The position numbers and the translations under genes are program-made. A stretch of DNA of 64,000 bases, taken from contig NZ_BJTG01000007.1 of NCBI RefSeq assembly GCF_013340205.1, positions 248,001-312,000 of the forward strand, in the 5' to 3' direction. This document shows positions 46,469 to 53,785 of the stretch, one piece after another (position 1 is the stretch's first letter; each line of letters begins with the position of its first letter). The notes under the pieces are model-generated. The model was not told where the DNA came from and did not search any database. It saw only the letters and a list, made by a program, of their open reading frames with translations. Source of the DNA: Anaeromyxobacter diazotrophicus (GTDB lineage: Bacteria > Myxococcota > Myxococcia > Myxococcales > Anaeromyxobacteraceae).

Positions 46469-47359
46469 GTGACCGTTGCGGTTTCAGACTCGAGGTCGAA
46501 CGGCCCCGAACAGATCGTTCACGCCGCCGAGTGTATTGGCAAGGCGAAGCAGCGTCGCGCCGTCTTCGTCGCGATCTATCACGGCAAGAAGCAGCTGAAG
46601 ACTGTCGGGGAGATCTCGGACGCGACGGGGCTCTCGCGGAAGCGAGTGCTAGAAGAGGGCCGTAAGCTCGCGACCAAGGGGATCGTTGCTCAGGACAAGG
46701 TCGACGGAGAGATCGGGTACCGAAAGGATGACTTCTACCACGCGAACAAGGCGAAGATTCTGGCGCTGGCTTCTGATCCGGCGAAGCGCGCGAAGGTCCC
46801 GACAAAGCGGAATCCGTCTCGCTCCGCCGACGGCGGCCTGACGGTCAAGATCAAGCTGCCGCGCGGCGTTCGCTTCGAGCAGCCGAAGTTCATCACGATC
46901 GACGAGATCGACTCTTTCGAGAGGGTCCGGAAGGTTCTTCCGGCGGGGAACCTTGCCGCGACTGTGTCCGAGAAGGCCTTCAAGCAAGGTTTACTGAAGA
47001 TCCTGCGGCAGGGCGGTGCGTTCAAGGACTGGGGCGGCGAGGCGAACGATGTGTTCACTGGCAGGCTCGTGTACCGGGGCCGGCGCTACCGGGCCGCGTT
47101 CGCCCTGAAGGGACCCGGACTGAAAGCGAAGCTAACGCCCGCGCGCATGGGCAAGAACGGCGATCAGATCCAGCGGTTGTTCTCCTCTCCCGCCGACTTC
47201 TTCTTCGTCCAGCACTGGCAGGCGATCGATGAGTCGGTGGTGGCGCTGATGGAGGCCCTTGCCACCAAGGCCTCCATCGGCGGGAGCCGCGTGTACTTTG
47301 GGACGATCGACGGCCAGGACTCGCAGCGCCTCTACGCCGCGTATCGGAACCTCTTCTAG
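46469..47359 (+). CDS. Winged-helix protein with nuclease-like C-terminal domain, last gene of the HTH operon
   Basis: A 296-residue protein starting at a GTG behind GGAGGAG. Residues about 10-105 form a winged helix (AVFVAIYHGKKQLKTVGEIS, ATGLSRKRVLEEGRKLATKG). A Lys/Arg linker leads to a second domain (about 125-296) with GGEANDVFTGRLVYRG, then AAFALKGPG, KNGDQIQRLF, FFFVQHWQAIDESVVALMEA and VYFGTIDGQDSQRLYAAYR. The Asp-containing turn, the strand ending in a lysine and the later Gln/Asp helix are arranged like a PD-(D/E)XK nuclease core, but the acid normally two residues before the Lys is Ala, so this is tentative. Its four small HTH neighbours suggest a multi-subunit DNA-binding complex with this as effector. 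No described system is recognised. Confidence 0.75.
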   Translation: MTVAVSDSRSNGPEQIVHAAECIGKAKQRRAVFVAIYHGKKQLKTVGEISDATGLSRKRVLEEGRKLATKGIVAQDKVDGEIGYRKDDFYHANKAKILALASDPAKRAKVPTKRNPSRSADGGLTVKIKLPRGVRFEQPKFITIDEIDSFERVRKVLPAGNLAATVSEKAFKQGLLKILRQGGAFKDWGGEANDVFTGRLVYRGRRYRAAFALKGPGLKAKLTPARMGKNGDQIQRLFSSPADFFFVQHWQAIDESVVALMEALATKASIGGSRVYFGTIDGQDSQRLYAAYRNLF

Positions 47360-47605
47360 GTTGTCGTCTTCTTCGCCTTGAGGAACCGCTGGACCTGGGT
47401 CTTCGCGGTGTAGAACGCGATCCCGCGCCGGATGCACTCGTCCACGATCTCCTTGTGCGTGGCCTGCGGGTTCGCCGCCCGCATCTCGTCCGCGATGGCC
47501 CAGACCGCCTTGGTGGGCTTCTCGACGGTGGACTTGCTCGGCCGGACGTTCGAACCCCGTGGCGCGGTAGGGGCGGGCGCCGGGGCCGGCTCCGGCTTGA
47601 CTTCG
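47356..47605 (-). pseudogene. 3' part of a gene split by the IS21 element
   Basis: Read on the minus strand, this encodes a Pro/Ala linker (VKPEPAPAPTAPRGSNVRPS) and a C-terminal domain, EKPTKAVWAIADEMRAANPQ then KEIVDECIRRGIAFYTAKTQ and VQRFLKAKKTTT. There is no start codon; the frame runs back to the IS21 left end. Removing the element and one copy of the 6-bp duplication joins it in frame to the fragment at 51816-52083 (GQPVPEV joined to VKPEP). The domain looks like a small DNA-binding helical unit; its family is not recognised. Its stop shares a CTAG with the convergent last gene of the HTH operon. Confidence 0.75.
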
Positions 47606-47624
47606 TGTCAATGACACACCCAAC

Positions 47625-47657
47625 TGATCCACTCCGAGGGCTTCCATACTGATCCAC
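47625..47657. repeat. Left-end terminal repeats of the IS21 element (2 copies)
   Basis: TGATCCAC at 47625-47632 and 47650-47657, a 25-bp period. They are inverted relative to the right-end copies and are the probable transposase binding sites. Confidence 0.8.
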
Positions 47658-47888
47658 CCCGCGCCAGCGGACCCGCGCCACCCGAAGGCGGGCGGCCGAG
47701 AGGAAGGGCGGGGTACGAGGTCAGGGCCGATGGGCCGTGCGACAAGCGGGGTAGAGAAAGCGAAGGTCGTGAGCTGCGGGACGCCTAGAGAGAGCTAGAG
47801 GCGCCGCGCAGCGCGTCGCAAGCAGCCGCTTGCGCGTTCTACCTCGACCGAGAGGCCGACCCCCGATGTCGAACCGCCGCCGATGTCT
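47658..47888. other. Noncoding left arm of the IS21 element
   Basis: About 230 bp between the left terminal repeats and the stop of the passenger membrane protein gene. No gene is supported. It contains cctagagagagctagaggc-type short palindromes near 47785-47805, possibly the passenger operon's terminator. Confidence 0.35.
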
Positions 47889-48722
47889 CTACACGCGCGC
47901 GCGCCAGGTGGACTCTGCCTCGACGCGGTTCGGCAGCTTCGGCGACGTGCCCTCGGTCAAGTTGGCGTAGAGCGCGGCGTCGAAGACCTGATCCACGACC
48001 AGAAAGAACGCTCCGATGGGCGCGAACGCGAGTTGGAGCAGCAGAATCCAGCTCTGCGGCCATCGTGACGGGTCCGCCGATCCCGTGCCGCGGGCCATGA
48101 GCGCGAACGCGAGCGCGCCGCACAGACCACAAGCGAGGACAAAACAGGCGCCCGTCACGAAAAGCCCGGTGAGCCGCCGGGCCCAACACCGCCGAACGAG
48201 CGCCCATGCGCGCCGCACGGCACCAACACCTGTCGCAGGCTCTCGCGCCAGCACCGGGATTCCGAGGTAGAGCGAGAAGCTCCAGGCCCCCGAGAGGGCG
48301 AAGCTGAGCGCCCACGACCACACGCCGATAGCGCCCAGCAGGAACGTGCCCGCCGCGAACAGTGCCGAGAAGACGAGGATGGACCTCCAGCGCGGTCGGA
48401 TCGTTGCCACGATGGCGTTGGGCGACGGCGAGCGTCCTTGCAGGACGAACAGCGCCGCGCGCGTCAGGGCAACGAGCAACCACACGTCGAGGAAAAGCGC
48501 GAGCGCGCCGAGCGCGCCCGCCTGCACGGCGTGGGCTCGCGCGTGCGCGAACGTTTCGGCGAGCGAGCTGGGTTGCTGTCGAGGGTCGTAGCCGTCCGCG
48601 CCGGAGCCGAGGAAGTTCACCGAGACGAGCAGCGCACCCCAGAGCCACAGACCCGGGCTCCGCCACGCCTTCACGAACGCGAGCCGCACGAGGACGAAAG
48701 TCCCAACCCGCTCCACTCTCAT
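47889..48722 (-). CDS. Passenger membrane protein of unknown function
   Basis: A 277-residue integral membrane protein with about six hydrophobic segments: near residue 30 (LWLWGALLVSVNFLG), 75-95 (AGALGALALFLDVWLLVALT), 120-165 (ILVFSALFAAGTFLLGAIGV plus the next segment), 200-220 and 235-260. No transport or enzymatic motif is seen; the topology resembles DUF4013-like or ABC-associated permeases. Its ATG overlaps the stop of the GntR gene (ATGA), so both are made together. YtrA-type regulators normally control ABC transporter operons, which suggests an envelope-related role, but no ATPase is present. Confidence 0.75.
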   Translation of the reverse strand: MRVERVGTFVLVRLAFVKAWRSPGLWLWGALLVSVNFLGSGADGYDPRQQPSSLAETFAHARAHAVQAGALGALALFLDVWLLVALTRAALFVLQGRSPSPNAIVATIRPRWRSILVFSALFAAGTFLLGAIGVWSWALSFALSGAWSFSLYLGIPVLAREPATGVGAVRRAWALVRRCWARRLTGLFVTGACFVLACGLCGALAFALMARGTGSADPSRWPQSWILLLQLAFAPIGAFFLVVDQVFDAALYANLTEGTSPKLPNRVEAESTWRARV

Positions 48723-49087
48723 CGGATCTCCCGCCGCAGGAAGAGCATGACCTCCGCCTGCGAGAAGCCCTCCCGCTCGCACTCGCGGAACATCCGTCCG
48801 AGCGCCTTCCGCAAGACGCCGTCCTTGTGGACGAGGGGCCCTGCGCGCTCCACGGGGAAGGTTCCTCGGCCACGCTCCGAGACGACCAGCGCCGCGTGCT
48901 CCAGCTCGCGGTACGCCCGGACTATCGTGTTCGGGTTCACGTCCAGCTCGCGCGCGAGCGCGTGGATTGTCGGGAGCTGCTCACCCGGGGCGATCTCCCC
49001 GGTCGCGAGCGCCGCCGCCACGGCGTCGAAGATCTGGCGGAACACGGGAACCCCCGACCCGTAATCGAGCTGAACGCGCAGCGGCAT
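48719..49087 (-). CDS. GntR-family regulator, YtrA subgroup
   Basis: A 122-residue regulator. The winged HTH spans about 10-78: VPVFRQIFDAVAAALATGEI, PGEQLPTIHALARELDVNPN and TIVRAYRELE are textbook GntR/YtrA. The short C-terminal helix pair (DGVLRKALGRMFRECEREGF) replaces the large effector domain of other GntR proteins. It precedes and overlaps the membrane protein gene. A palindrome over its own -10 box suggests autorepression. It is carried as cargo in the IS21 element. Confidence 0.88.
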   Translation of the reverse strand: MPLRVQLDYGSGVPVFRQIFDAVAAALATGEIAPGEQLPTIHALARELDVNPNTIVRAYRELEHAALVVSERGRGTFPVERAGPLVHKDGVLRKALGRMFRECEREGFSQAEVMLFLRREIR

Positions 49088-49090
49088 CGG

Positions 49091-49108
49091 ACTAGCTAAA
49101 TAACTAGT
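49091..49108. promoter_or_regulatory. Palindromic operator candidate for the GntR regulator
   Basis: actagctaaataactagt is an 18-bp near-perfect palindrome (ACTAG arms plus matching TA steps) centred on the -10 box of the GntR promoter. A second gctagc lies 12 bp upstream. Position and symmetry fit a YtrA-type autoregulatory site; binding is inferred. Confidence 0.6.
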
Positions 49109-49125
49109 ATGCTAGCAAACGTCAA
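49097..49125 (-). promoter_or_regulatory. Promoter of the passenger GntR-membrane protein pair
   Basis: On the minus strand: TTGACG (49125-49120), a 17-bp spacer and TATTTA (49102-49097). The expected start point is about 3 bp before the GntR ATG at 49087, so the mRNA would be nearly leaderless. This is one of the strongest box pairs in the window. Confidence 0.7.
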
Positions 49126-49216
49126 GAGGGCTGGACGGCTGCGCGTGAGCGCACACCCATTGTGGCCGGACAAATCAGGTCGATGATCCGTCGACGGGCA
49201 ATAGCCTACCGAATCG

Positions 49217-49998
49217 TCAGCCCTCCGCGTGCGTATCGTTCCCGCCCCTCTTATCGGCGGCCCGCTTGCGCGTCGCGCGGGTCCGGTAGCTCTCGCCGGT
49301 GATGACGACCTGATGAGCGTCGTGAGCGAGGCGGTCGAGAGCGGCGCTGGCGAGAAGCGGCTCGCCGAAGGCGTCGGGCCACTCGGCGAAAGCGCGGTTC
49401 GAGGTCACGATCATCGAGCCCTTCTCGTAGCGCTCCGCGATGAGCTCGTAGAGGTCCTCGGGCGCCGGCGGGCGCAGCGGCTTGAGCCCGAAGTCGTCGA
49501 GGATGAGCAGGTGCGGTCGGGCGAAACCAGCAAGGCGGCGCTCGTAGGTCCCGTCGGCGCGGCCCGCCGCGAGCTGTGCCAGGACGCGAGCGGCTGGCAT
49601 GAAGAGCACGTCGTAGCCGCGGCGGCACGCCTCGTGGCCAAGCGCCTGGGCGAGGTGGCTCTTCCCCACGCCCGCGGGCCCGACGAAGAAGACGTTCTCA
49701 TGTCGCTCGACGAAGCGGCACGTCGCGAGGTCGGCGATCTCCTTCTGAGACAGCTTGGGGCATGCGGCGTAGTCGAAGGTCTCCAGCGTCTTCTGTGGGT
49801 CGAGGCGGCGCGGCGGAGCCGCATCTTCAGCTTGTGCTGGGCACGCCGCTCCACTTCGTCCTCGACGAGCTGGGCCAGGAACTCCACGTACGAGAGCTTT
49901 GATTCGATGGCGCCGCGGTTGCGGAGCTCGAGCGTCTCCAGGATTCCGCTGAGGCGCAGGCTTTTTAGCATCGGGGTGAGCTGGTGAGCGAGGTCCAT
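49217..49998 (-). pseudogene. istB: IstB-like ATPase of the IS21 element, frameshifted
   Basis: Helper ATPase of IS21 transposition. The N-terminal part (from 49998: MDLAHQLTPMLKSLRLSGIL, then EFLAQLVEDEVERRAQHKLK) is in one frame, and the rest (LDPQKTLETFDYAACPKLSQ, Walker A FVGPAGVGKSHLAQAL, Walker B LLILDDFGLKPL) is in another. The switch occurs near 49807, where the family sequence RRAAFDPQKTLETFD would be restored by one extra base, so one base appears lost. No long IstB product can be made unless ribosomes shift. The 5' end overlaps istA by 34 bp. Confidence 0.85.
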
Positions 49999-51569
49999 GC
50001 TTTCTCTCCTTCGGTGGTGGTCGGATCGGCCGGGGTGAAGAGGTCGAAGAAGGTCCGAGCGTAGATGGGCGCGGGGAGCGAGTCGGGCGTAGGAGCGCGC
50101 TCGCCGGGCAGCGGCTCACGGTCCAGGCCGCGGAGCAGGATGCGCTGCACCGTCTTCGAGTAGATGGCGTCGCACACGACGGCGCGGTGACAGGCCGCTT
50201 CGAGCCGCGCCTCGCCGTAGGTGTCGGTAAGCCGCAGCGTGGCCTGGGCGCCACGCAGCCGGTCCAGCACCTCGTCACCGAGGAGCCGCTCTATGAAGGT
50301 GGATGTCGCGGGCCCGATCTGCGCCGCCCGCTCGCGACACCATGTTGGCGTCTGCATGAGGTAGCGCAGCTTCTTCGGCGGTAGGTGCGCAGGGTTGGTG
50401 ACCCGCTGCCCGGGGCGGAACGCCCGGCCGTGGGTGGCCACCAGCTGGTGACCGCGGAAGAGCTGTACGACGCGGGACGTGGCGCGCAGCCAGAGCCGCT
50501 CGCCGATGAGTGGATGCGGCGCCGAGTAGTAGCCCTTGGCGAAGACGACGTGGCAGTCGGGGTGGAGCTTCGCCTGCTTCCACTCGACCAGGTCAAAGTG
50601 CGCCGTCGGCAGCGGCAGGAGCGCGGCACGCTCGCGCTGCTCGAAGACCTGGAACGGGACCTCGTGCGTGGTGCCGTGGATGCGGCGGCCGGCGTGCTCG
50701 AGCACCCATTCGAGGGCCTCCTCGTTGCCCTCCTCTAGCGAGCGAATGGTGCGTCCGGCGAGAAAGCTGCGCTTCACGTACTGGACGTCGCGCTCGACCT
50801 TGCCCTTGTGCTCAGGGGAGCGCGGCACGCACGGCGAGATGATGAAGCCGTAGTGCTCGCCGCACTCGCGGTAGGAGCGCTGGACTTCGGGATCGGTGAC
50901 CGACGCCTTGATGATGCCGGCCTTGAGGTTGTCGAGGACGATCTTGCGGGGCACACCGCCGAAGAAGGCGAAGGCGTTGCGGTGTAGCGCGAGCCAGGTG
51001 CCGACGGTCTGGTCCTGCACCAGCTCCACGTACTGGTGGCGGCTGTGCGAGAGCGTCATCACGAAGACCCAGGTCTTCGCGGGCGGCTCGCCCGGCGCGC
51101 GCGGGACGAGACCGGCGTAGCCGAAGTCGACCTGCGCCTCCTCGCCCGGCCCCACCTCGAGCCGGACCACGGCGCGCCGCGGCCGCTCGTCCACGTAGCG
51201 GCGCACGAAGCGCCGGAACGCCGTGTAGCTCGCGCGTTGATCCGGGTGCGCGGTCGAGAACCGCTCCCAGGCGACCTTGACCTGCAGACCCGCACCGACG
51301 AGCTCGGCGATCTCGTCGCGGTAAGGCATGAGCCGCGGCGGCTGCGCCATCGGCTCGGTCCGGGCCAGCCGCACCTCCAGCTCGCCGGCGCTCGGCAGGG
51401 CCGCTGCGTCGCCCGCGAGCAGGCCCTCCGCATCCAACCAGGCCACGTACTCGCGCACCGTGTTGCGGCTGACGCCGAGTCCCTTGGCGACCGCTCGGGC
51501 GCTCTCGCCGAGCCGCAGGCGCCGCAGCATCTCGCGCACGTCCAGCACCGCGCATCTCCTCCCTGCCAT
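49965..51569 (-). CDS. istA: IstA transposase of the IS21 element
   Basis: A 534-residue DDE transposase. The N-terminal HTH is MLRRLRLGESARAVAKGLGV then SRNTVREYVAWLDAEGLLAG. The integrase core has its first Asp in EAQVDFGYAGLV, the second in KIVLDNLKAGIIKA and the Glu in SPEHKGKVERDVQYVKRSFL. A C-terminal beta domain (YYSAPHPLIGERLWLRATSR) follows. The ATG at 51569 fits GGGAGGAGATG-like spacing poorly, but upstream frame looks noncoding. The gene appears intact, whereas its partner istB is frameshifted. Confidence 0.92.
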   Translation of the reverse strand: MAGRRCAVLDVREMLRRLRLGESARAVAKGLGVSRNTVREYVAWLDAEGLLAGDAAALPSAGELEVRLARTEPMAQPPRLMPYRDEIAELVGAGLQVKVAWERFSTAHPDQRASYTAFRRFVRRYVDERPRRAVVRLEVGPGEEAQVDFGYAGLVPRAPGEPPAKTWVFVMTLSHSRHQYVELVQDQTVGTWLALHRNAFAFFGGVPRKIVLDNLKAGIIKASVTDPEVQRSYRECGEHYGFIISPCVPRSPEHKGKVERDVQYVKRSFLAGRTIRSLEEGNEEALEWVLEHAGRRIHGTTHEVPFQVFEQRERAALLPLPTAHFDLVEWKQAKLHPDCHVVFAKGYYSAPHPLIGERLWLRATSRVVQLFRGHQLVATHGRAFRPGQRVTNPAHLPPKKLRYLMQTPTWCRERAAQIGPATSTFIERLLGDEVLDRLRGAQATLRLTDTYGEARLEAACHRAVVCDAIYSKTVQRILLRGLDREPLPGERAPTPDSLPAPIYARTFFDLFTPADPTTTEGEKAWTSLTSSPRC

Positions 51570-51693
51570 GCGTGCCTCCGGGGCAAAGCCCCGGCGTCGC
51601 ACGCGACCCTGACCGCCCCCCGAAGGACGCACATCTCTCGCTCCGCGCGCCTCGCGGCGGCGGCCTCCTCGTCGTCCTGTCGGGAGCTGCGGG

Positions 51694-51796
51694 GTGGATC
51701 AGCTGCCCCGCCCCTGGGGTGGATCAGTATGGGTGATCATGGGTGGATCACCTTGCCCGCCCCCGGTGGATCAGCTTGGGCGCTCCTTGTGGATCA
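51694..51796. repeat. Right-end terminal repeats of the IS21 element (5 copies)
   Basis: GTGGATCA occurs at 51694, 51719, 51743, 51766 and 51789, spaced 23-25 bp, the inverse of the two TGATCCAC copies at the left end. They are the expected IstA binding sites; the last copy is followed by 15 bp and the terminal GACA. Confidence 0.85.
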
Positions 51797-51815
51797 ACTA
51801 CCGCGCCCCGCGACA

Positions 51816-52083
51816 ACTTCGGGCACCGGCTGCCCCGGAGGCGCCGCCACCGCCGGCTCGGCCGAAGTGGCGGGAGGGGCGGCGGCCGCAGTGGACACAG
51901 GGGGCGCCGCGGGCGCAGTGGCCACAGGTGCAGGGGCGGCCTTCGGCTTCCACTCCCAGTGGCTCCTGGCTCCTGCCCTCGCCGTCGTCCACCCGGAACG
52001 CCTCGAACTGCCCCTCCGGCTAGCCCGGCCTTCTTCGCCGCCCTGACCGGCGATGCCCTGAGCTCGTACGTCTTCGCCGCCAT
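51816..52083 (-). pseudogene. 5' part of the gene split by the IS21 element, also frameshifted
   Basis: An ATG at 52083 opens MAAKTYELRASPVRAAKKAG in one frame. A second frame then carries QFEAFRVDDGEGRS, and a third HWEWKPKAAPAPVATAPAAP up to GQPVPEV at the element boundary. The switch between the last two coincides with a direct duplication of 7 bp (aggagccaggagcc on the minus strand), whose removal would restore one frame. The gene was therefore probably decaying before or besides the IS21 insertion. It joins in frame with the remnant at 47356-47605. Confidence 0.6.
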
Positions 52084-52369
52084 GGTCTGCTCCCGGTTCG
52101 GTCCGGCGGTCCATTCGCCGCGACCATCCACGACCATAGTCACGCATCGTGAACGTGCTGGCTCCCGCCGAGCTCGAGATCAAGAGGGTCTGCCCGAGGC
52201 GGCGAAGCGGCAGTGCGCGAGTAGGTGGGGGCCGGGTGGGTGCTGGGTCGGGACAGCGCGAAATGGTAGATTCCCGTGTCGGCACGGGGTCGTACCGACA
52301 CTCATGGTTGGTGGGTTGGTTAGGTGGGTGGGCCCGTGGGTAGACCAAACCGCCCGGAGTAGATCAAAC
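52084..52369. other. Spacer between the split gene and the IS3 elements
   Basis: About 285 bp without a supported gene. It contains an inverted repeat, gtgtcgg (52276-52282) and ccgacac (52295-52301), with a 12-nt loop, possibly an operator or terminator. A lower-GC, G/T-rich stretch (ggttggtgggttggttaggt) lies just before the IS3 left end. Confidence 0.45.
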
Positions 52370-52385
52370 TGACCTGCCCCCGACT

Positions 52386-53171
52386 TCAGACGGCTAGCTG
52401 TGCCAGTCCGGTCGTACTGCTAGCGAACTGCATTGGCGTCATATTGTCCAGCGAGCTGTGCGGGCGGACCTCGTTGTAGTCGATCCGGTATGCCTCGATC
52501 TTCCTGCGCGCGTCGTCCAGGTGCAGGAACCAGTTCTCGTTCAGGCACTCGTCTCTGAATTTGCCATTGAAGCTCTCGATGTGCCCGTTCTCGGTCGGCT
52601 TGCCGGGGCAGATGAAGTCGAGCTTGATGCCGCGTTCGTACGCCCACGCGTCGACCAAGTGGCTCGTGAACTCGGTCCCGTTGTCGACGCGGATCACCTC
52701 GGGCTGGCCGTGCACCTCGACCAGCCGCTCGAGGACGCGCACGACGCGGGCAGCCGGCAGCGAGTGGTCGACCTCGATGGCGAGGCACTCGCGGGTGAAC
52801 GTGTCGACGAGGTTGAGGGTCCTGAACTGGTGCCCGTTCGCCAGCGAGTCCTGGGTGAAGTCCATCGTCCACTGCTGGCGCGGGCGCACCGTCGGCGGCG
52901 GCAGCACCCGGACCGACGCCGCGATGCGCTTCCGCTTCTTCCGCCTGACTGCCAAGCCTTCCGCGCGGTACAGCCTGAAGACGAGCTTGTGGTTCACCTC
53001 GTGCCCGTCACGCTGCAGGAGGACGTGGAGGCGCCGATAGCCCCAGCGTGGCCGCTGGGCCGCGAACGTCCGCAGCTTCTCCCGGAGCTCTAGCCGCTCC
53101 GGGCGCCGTGCGCGGTAGTAGTACGTCGCCGGCGCGAGCCCGACGACGCGGCAGGCCCTACCATTGTTTTC
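52386..53171 (-). CDS. IS3 OrfB transposase (copy 1)
   Basis: DDE integrase-type transposase of the IS407 group. The frame runs without stop from about 53171, where it would be entered by a -1 shift from orfA (GGAAAAC slip site), to the TGA at 52386. Motifs include RWGYRRLHVLLQRDGHEVN, first Asp in WTMDFTQDSLANG, second in VIRVDNGTEFTSHL and Glu in GHIESFNGKFRDECL, so all three acids are present. It has no own ATG near the 5' end, as expected for an OrfAB fusion product. Confidence 0.85.
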   Translation of the reverse strand, partial: ENNGRACRVVGLAPATYYYRARRPERLELREKLRTFAAQRPRWGYRRLHVLLQRDGHEVNHKLVFRLYRAEGLAVRRKKRKRIAASVRVLPPPTVRPRQQWTMDFTQDSLANGHQFRTLNLVDTFTRECLAIEVDHSLPAARVVRVLERLVEVHGQPEVIRVDNGTEFTSHLVDAWAYERGIKLDFICPGKPTENGHIESFNGKFRDECLNENWFLHLDDARRKIEAYRIDYNEVRPHSSLDNMTPMQFASSTTGLAQLAV

Positions 53172-53423
53172 CGAGAAGGTGCTTCAGCCCTTGGATGTCC
53201 AGGGCCTGGTCGGCGACCATCGTCTTCAGCCGCCGGTTCTCATCTCGAGCGCCTTGAGCCGCTTGGCGTCGCTGACCTCCAGGCCGCCGTACTTCGACTT
53301 CCACCGGTAGAAGGTCGTCTCGGTGACTCCCATCTTCCGGATCACGTCCTGGACCATGGCGCCTGCGTCGACTTCCTGCAGGGCCCGGATGATCTGCTCC
53401 TCGGTGAATTTGCTCTTCCGCAT
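53158..53423 (-). pseudogene. IS3 OrfA (copy 1), frameshifted
   Basis: HTH protein of the IS3 transposase, MRKSKFTEEQIIRALQEVDA then KMGVTETTFYRWKSKYGGLE. After RLKALE the frame is lost: inserting one base restores the usual DENRRLKTMVADQALDIQGL coiled-coil and the slip site for OrfAB. The intact frame now stops at 53226. The gene reads leftwards from the start at 53423, 16 bp from the nested second copy, which separates it from its terminal inverted repeat. Confidence 0.8.
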
Positions 53424-53518
53424 CCGTCCTCCACAGTCATGACCTGCCCCCCGAAAACTGGACGGAAATGAGCTTTAGAACTTCGCTTGGCTGAGTCCCT
53501 CAGAAAAGGGAGTCGCCG

Positions 53519-53785
53519 ATGCGGAAGTCGAGGTTCGCGGAGGAGCAGATCTCGAACGCGCTGCGGCAGGTGGATGCCGGTGTGCCGGTCGCGGAGCTCT
53601 GCAGGAAGCTAGGGATCAGCGAGCCGACCTACTACGCCTGGAAGAAGAAGTACGCTGGGATGGGCGTCGCCGAGATGCGGCGCGTGAAGCAGCTCGAGGA
53701 CGAGAACCGGCGGCTGAAGCAGCTCGTCGCCGACCTCACGCTCGACAAGCACATGCTGCAGGAGGTCCTCACCCGAAAGATATGA
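53519..53785 (+). CDS. IS3 OrfA (copy 2)
   Basis: An 88-residue HTH protein: MRKSRFAEEQISNALRQVDA, KLGISEPTYYAWKKKYAGMG and the leucine-zipper tail DENRRLKQLVADLTLDKHML. It binds the element ends together with OrfB. The stop overlaps the orfB start (ATGA). It is intact and diverged from the copy 1 OrfA, so the two elements are relatives rather than recent duplicates. Confidence 0.9.
   Translation: MRKSRFAEEQISNALRQVDAGVPVAELCRKLGISEPTYYAWKKKYAGMGVAEMRRVKQLEDENRRLKQLVADLTLDKHMLQEVLTRKI

Larger units (their letters stand above)
47606..51815 (-). mobile_element. IS21-family insertion element with two passenger genes (4210 bp)
   Basis: Both termini have the same structure: TGTC, 15 variable bases, then TGATCCAC. 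TGATCCAC recurs inward: two copies at the left end (47625, 47650) and five, as GTGGATCA, at the right end (51694 to 51796), about 23-25 bp apart. Such multiple terminal repeats are an IS21 hallmark. The insertion is flanked by a perfect 6-bp target duplication, acttcg (47600-47605 and 51816-51821). Inside are istA, a frameshifted istB, and two extra genes beyond istB: a GntR regulator and a membrane protein. IS21 elements usually measure 2-2.5 kb; the excess is the cargo. Confidence 0.88.

Noticed and set aside
49183-49190. A cryptic IS21 left end (tgatccgt) just past istB
   Set aside because: Only six of eight bases match the TGATCCAC repeat, there is no second copy or TGTC terminus, and the target duplication supports the outer end at 47606.
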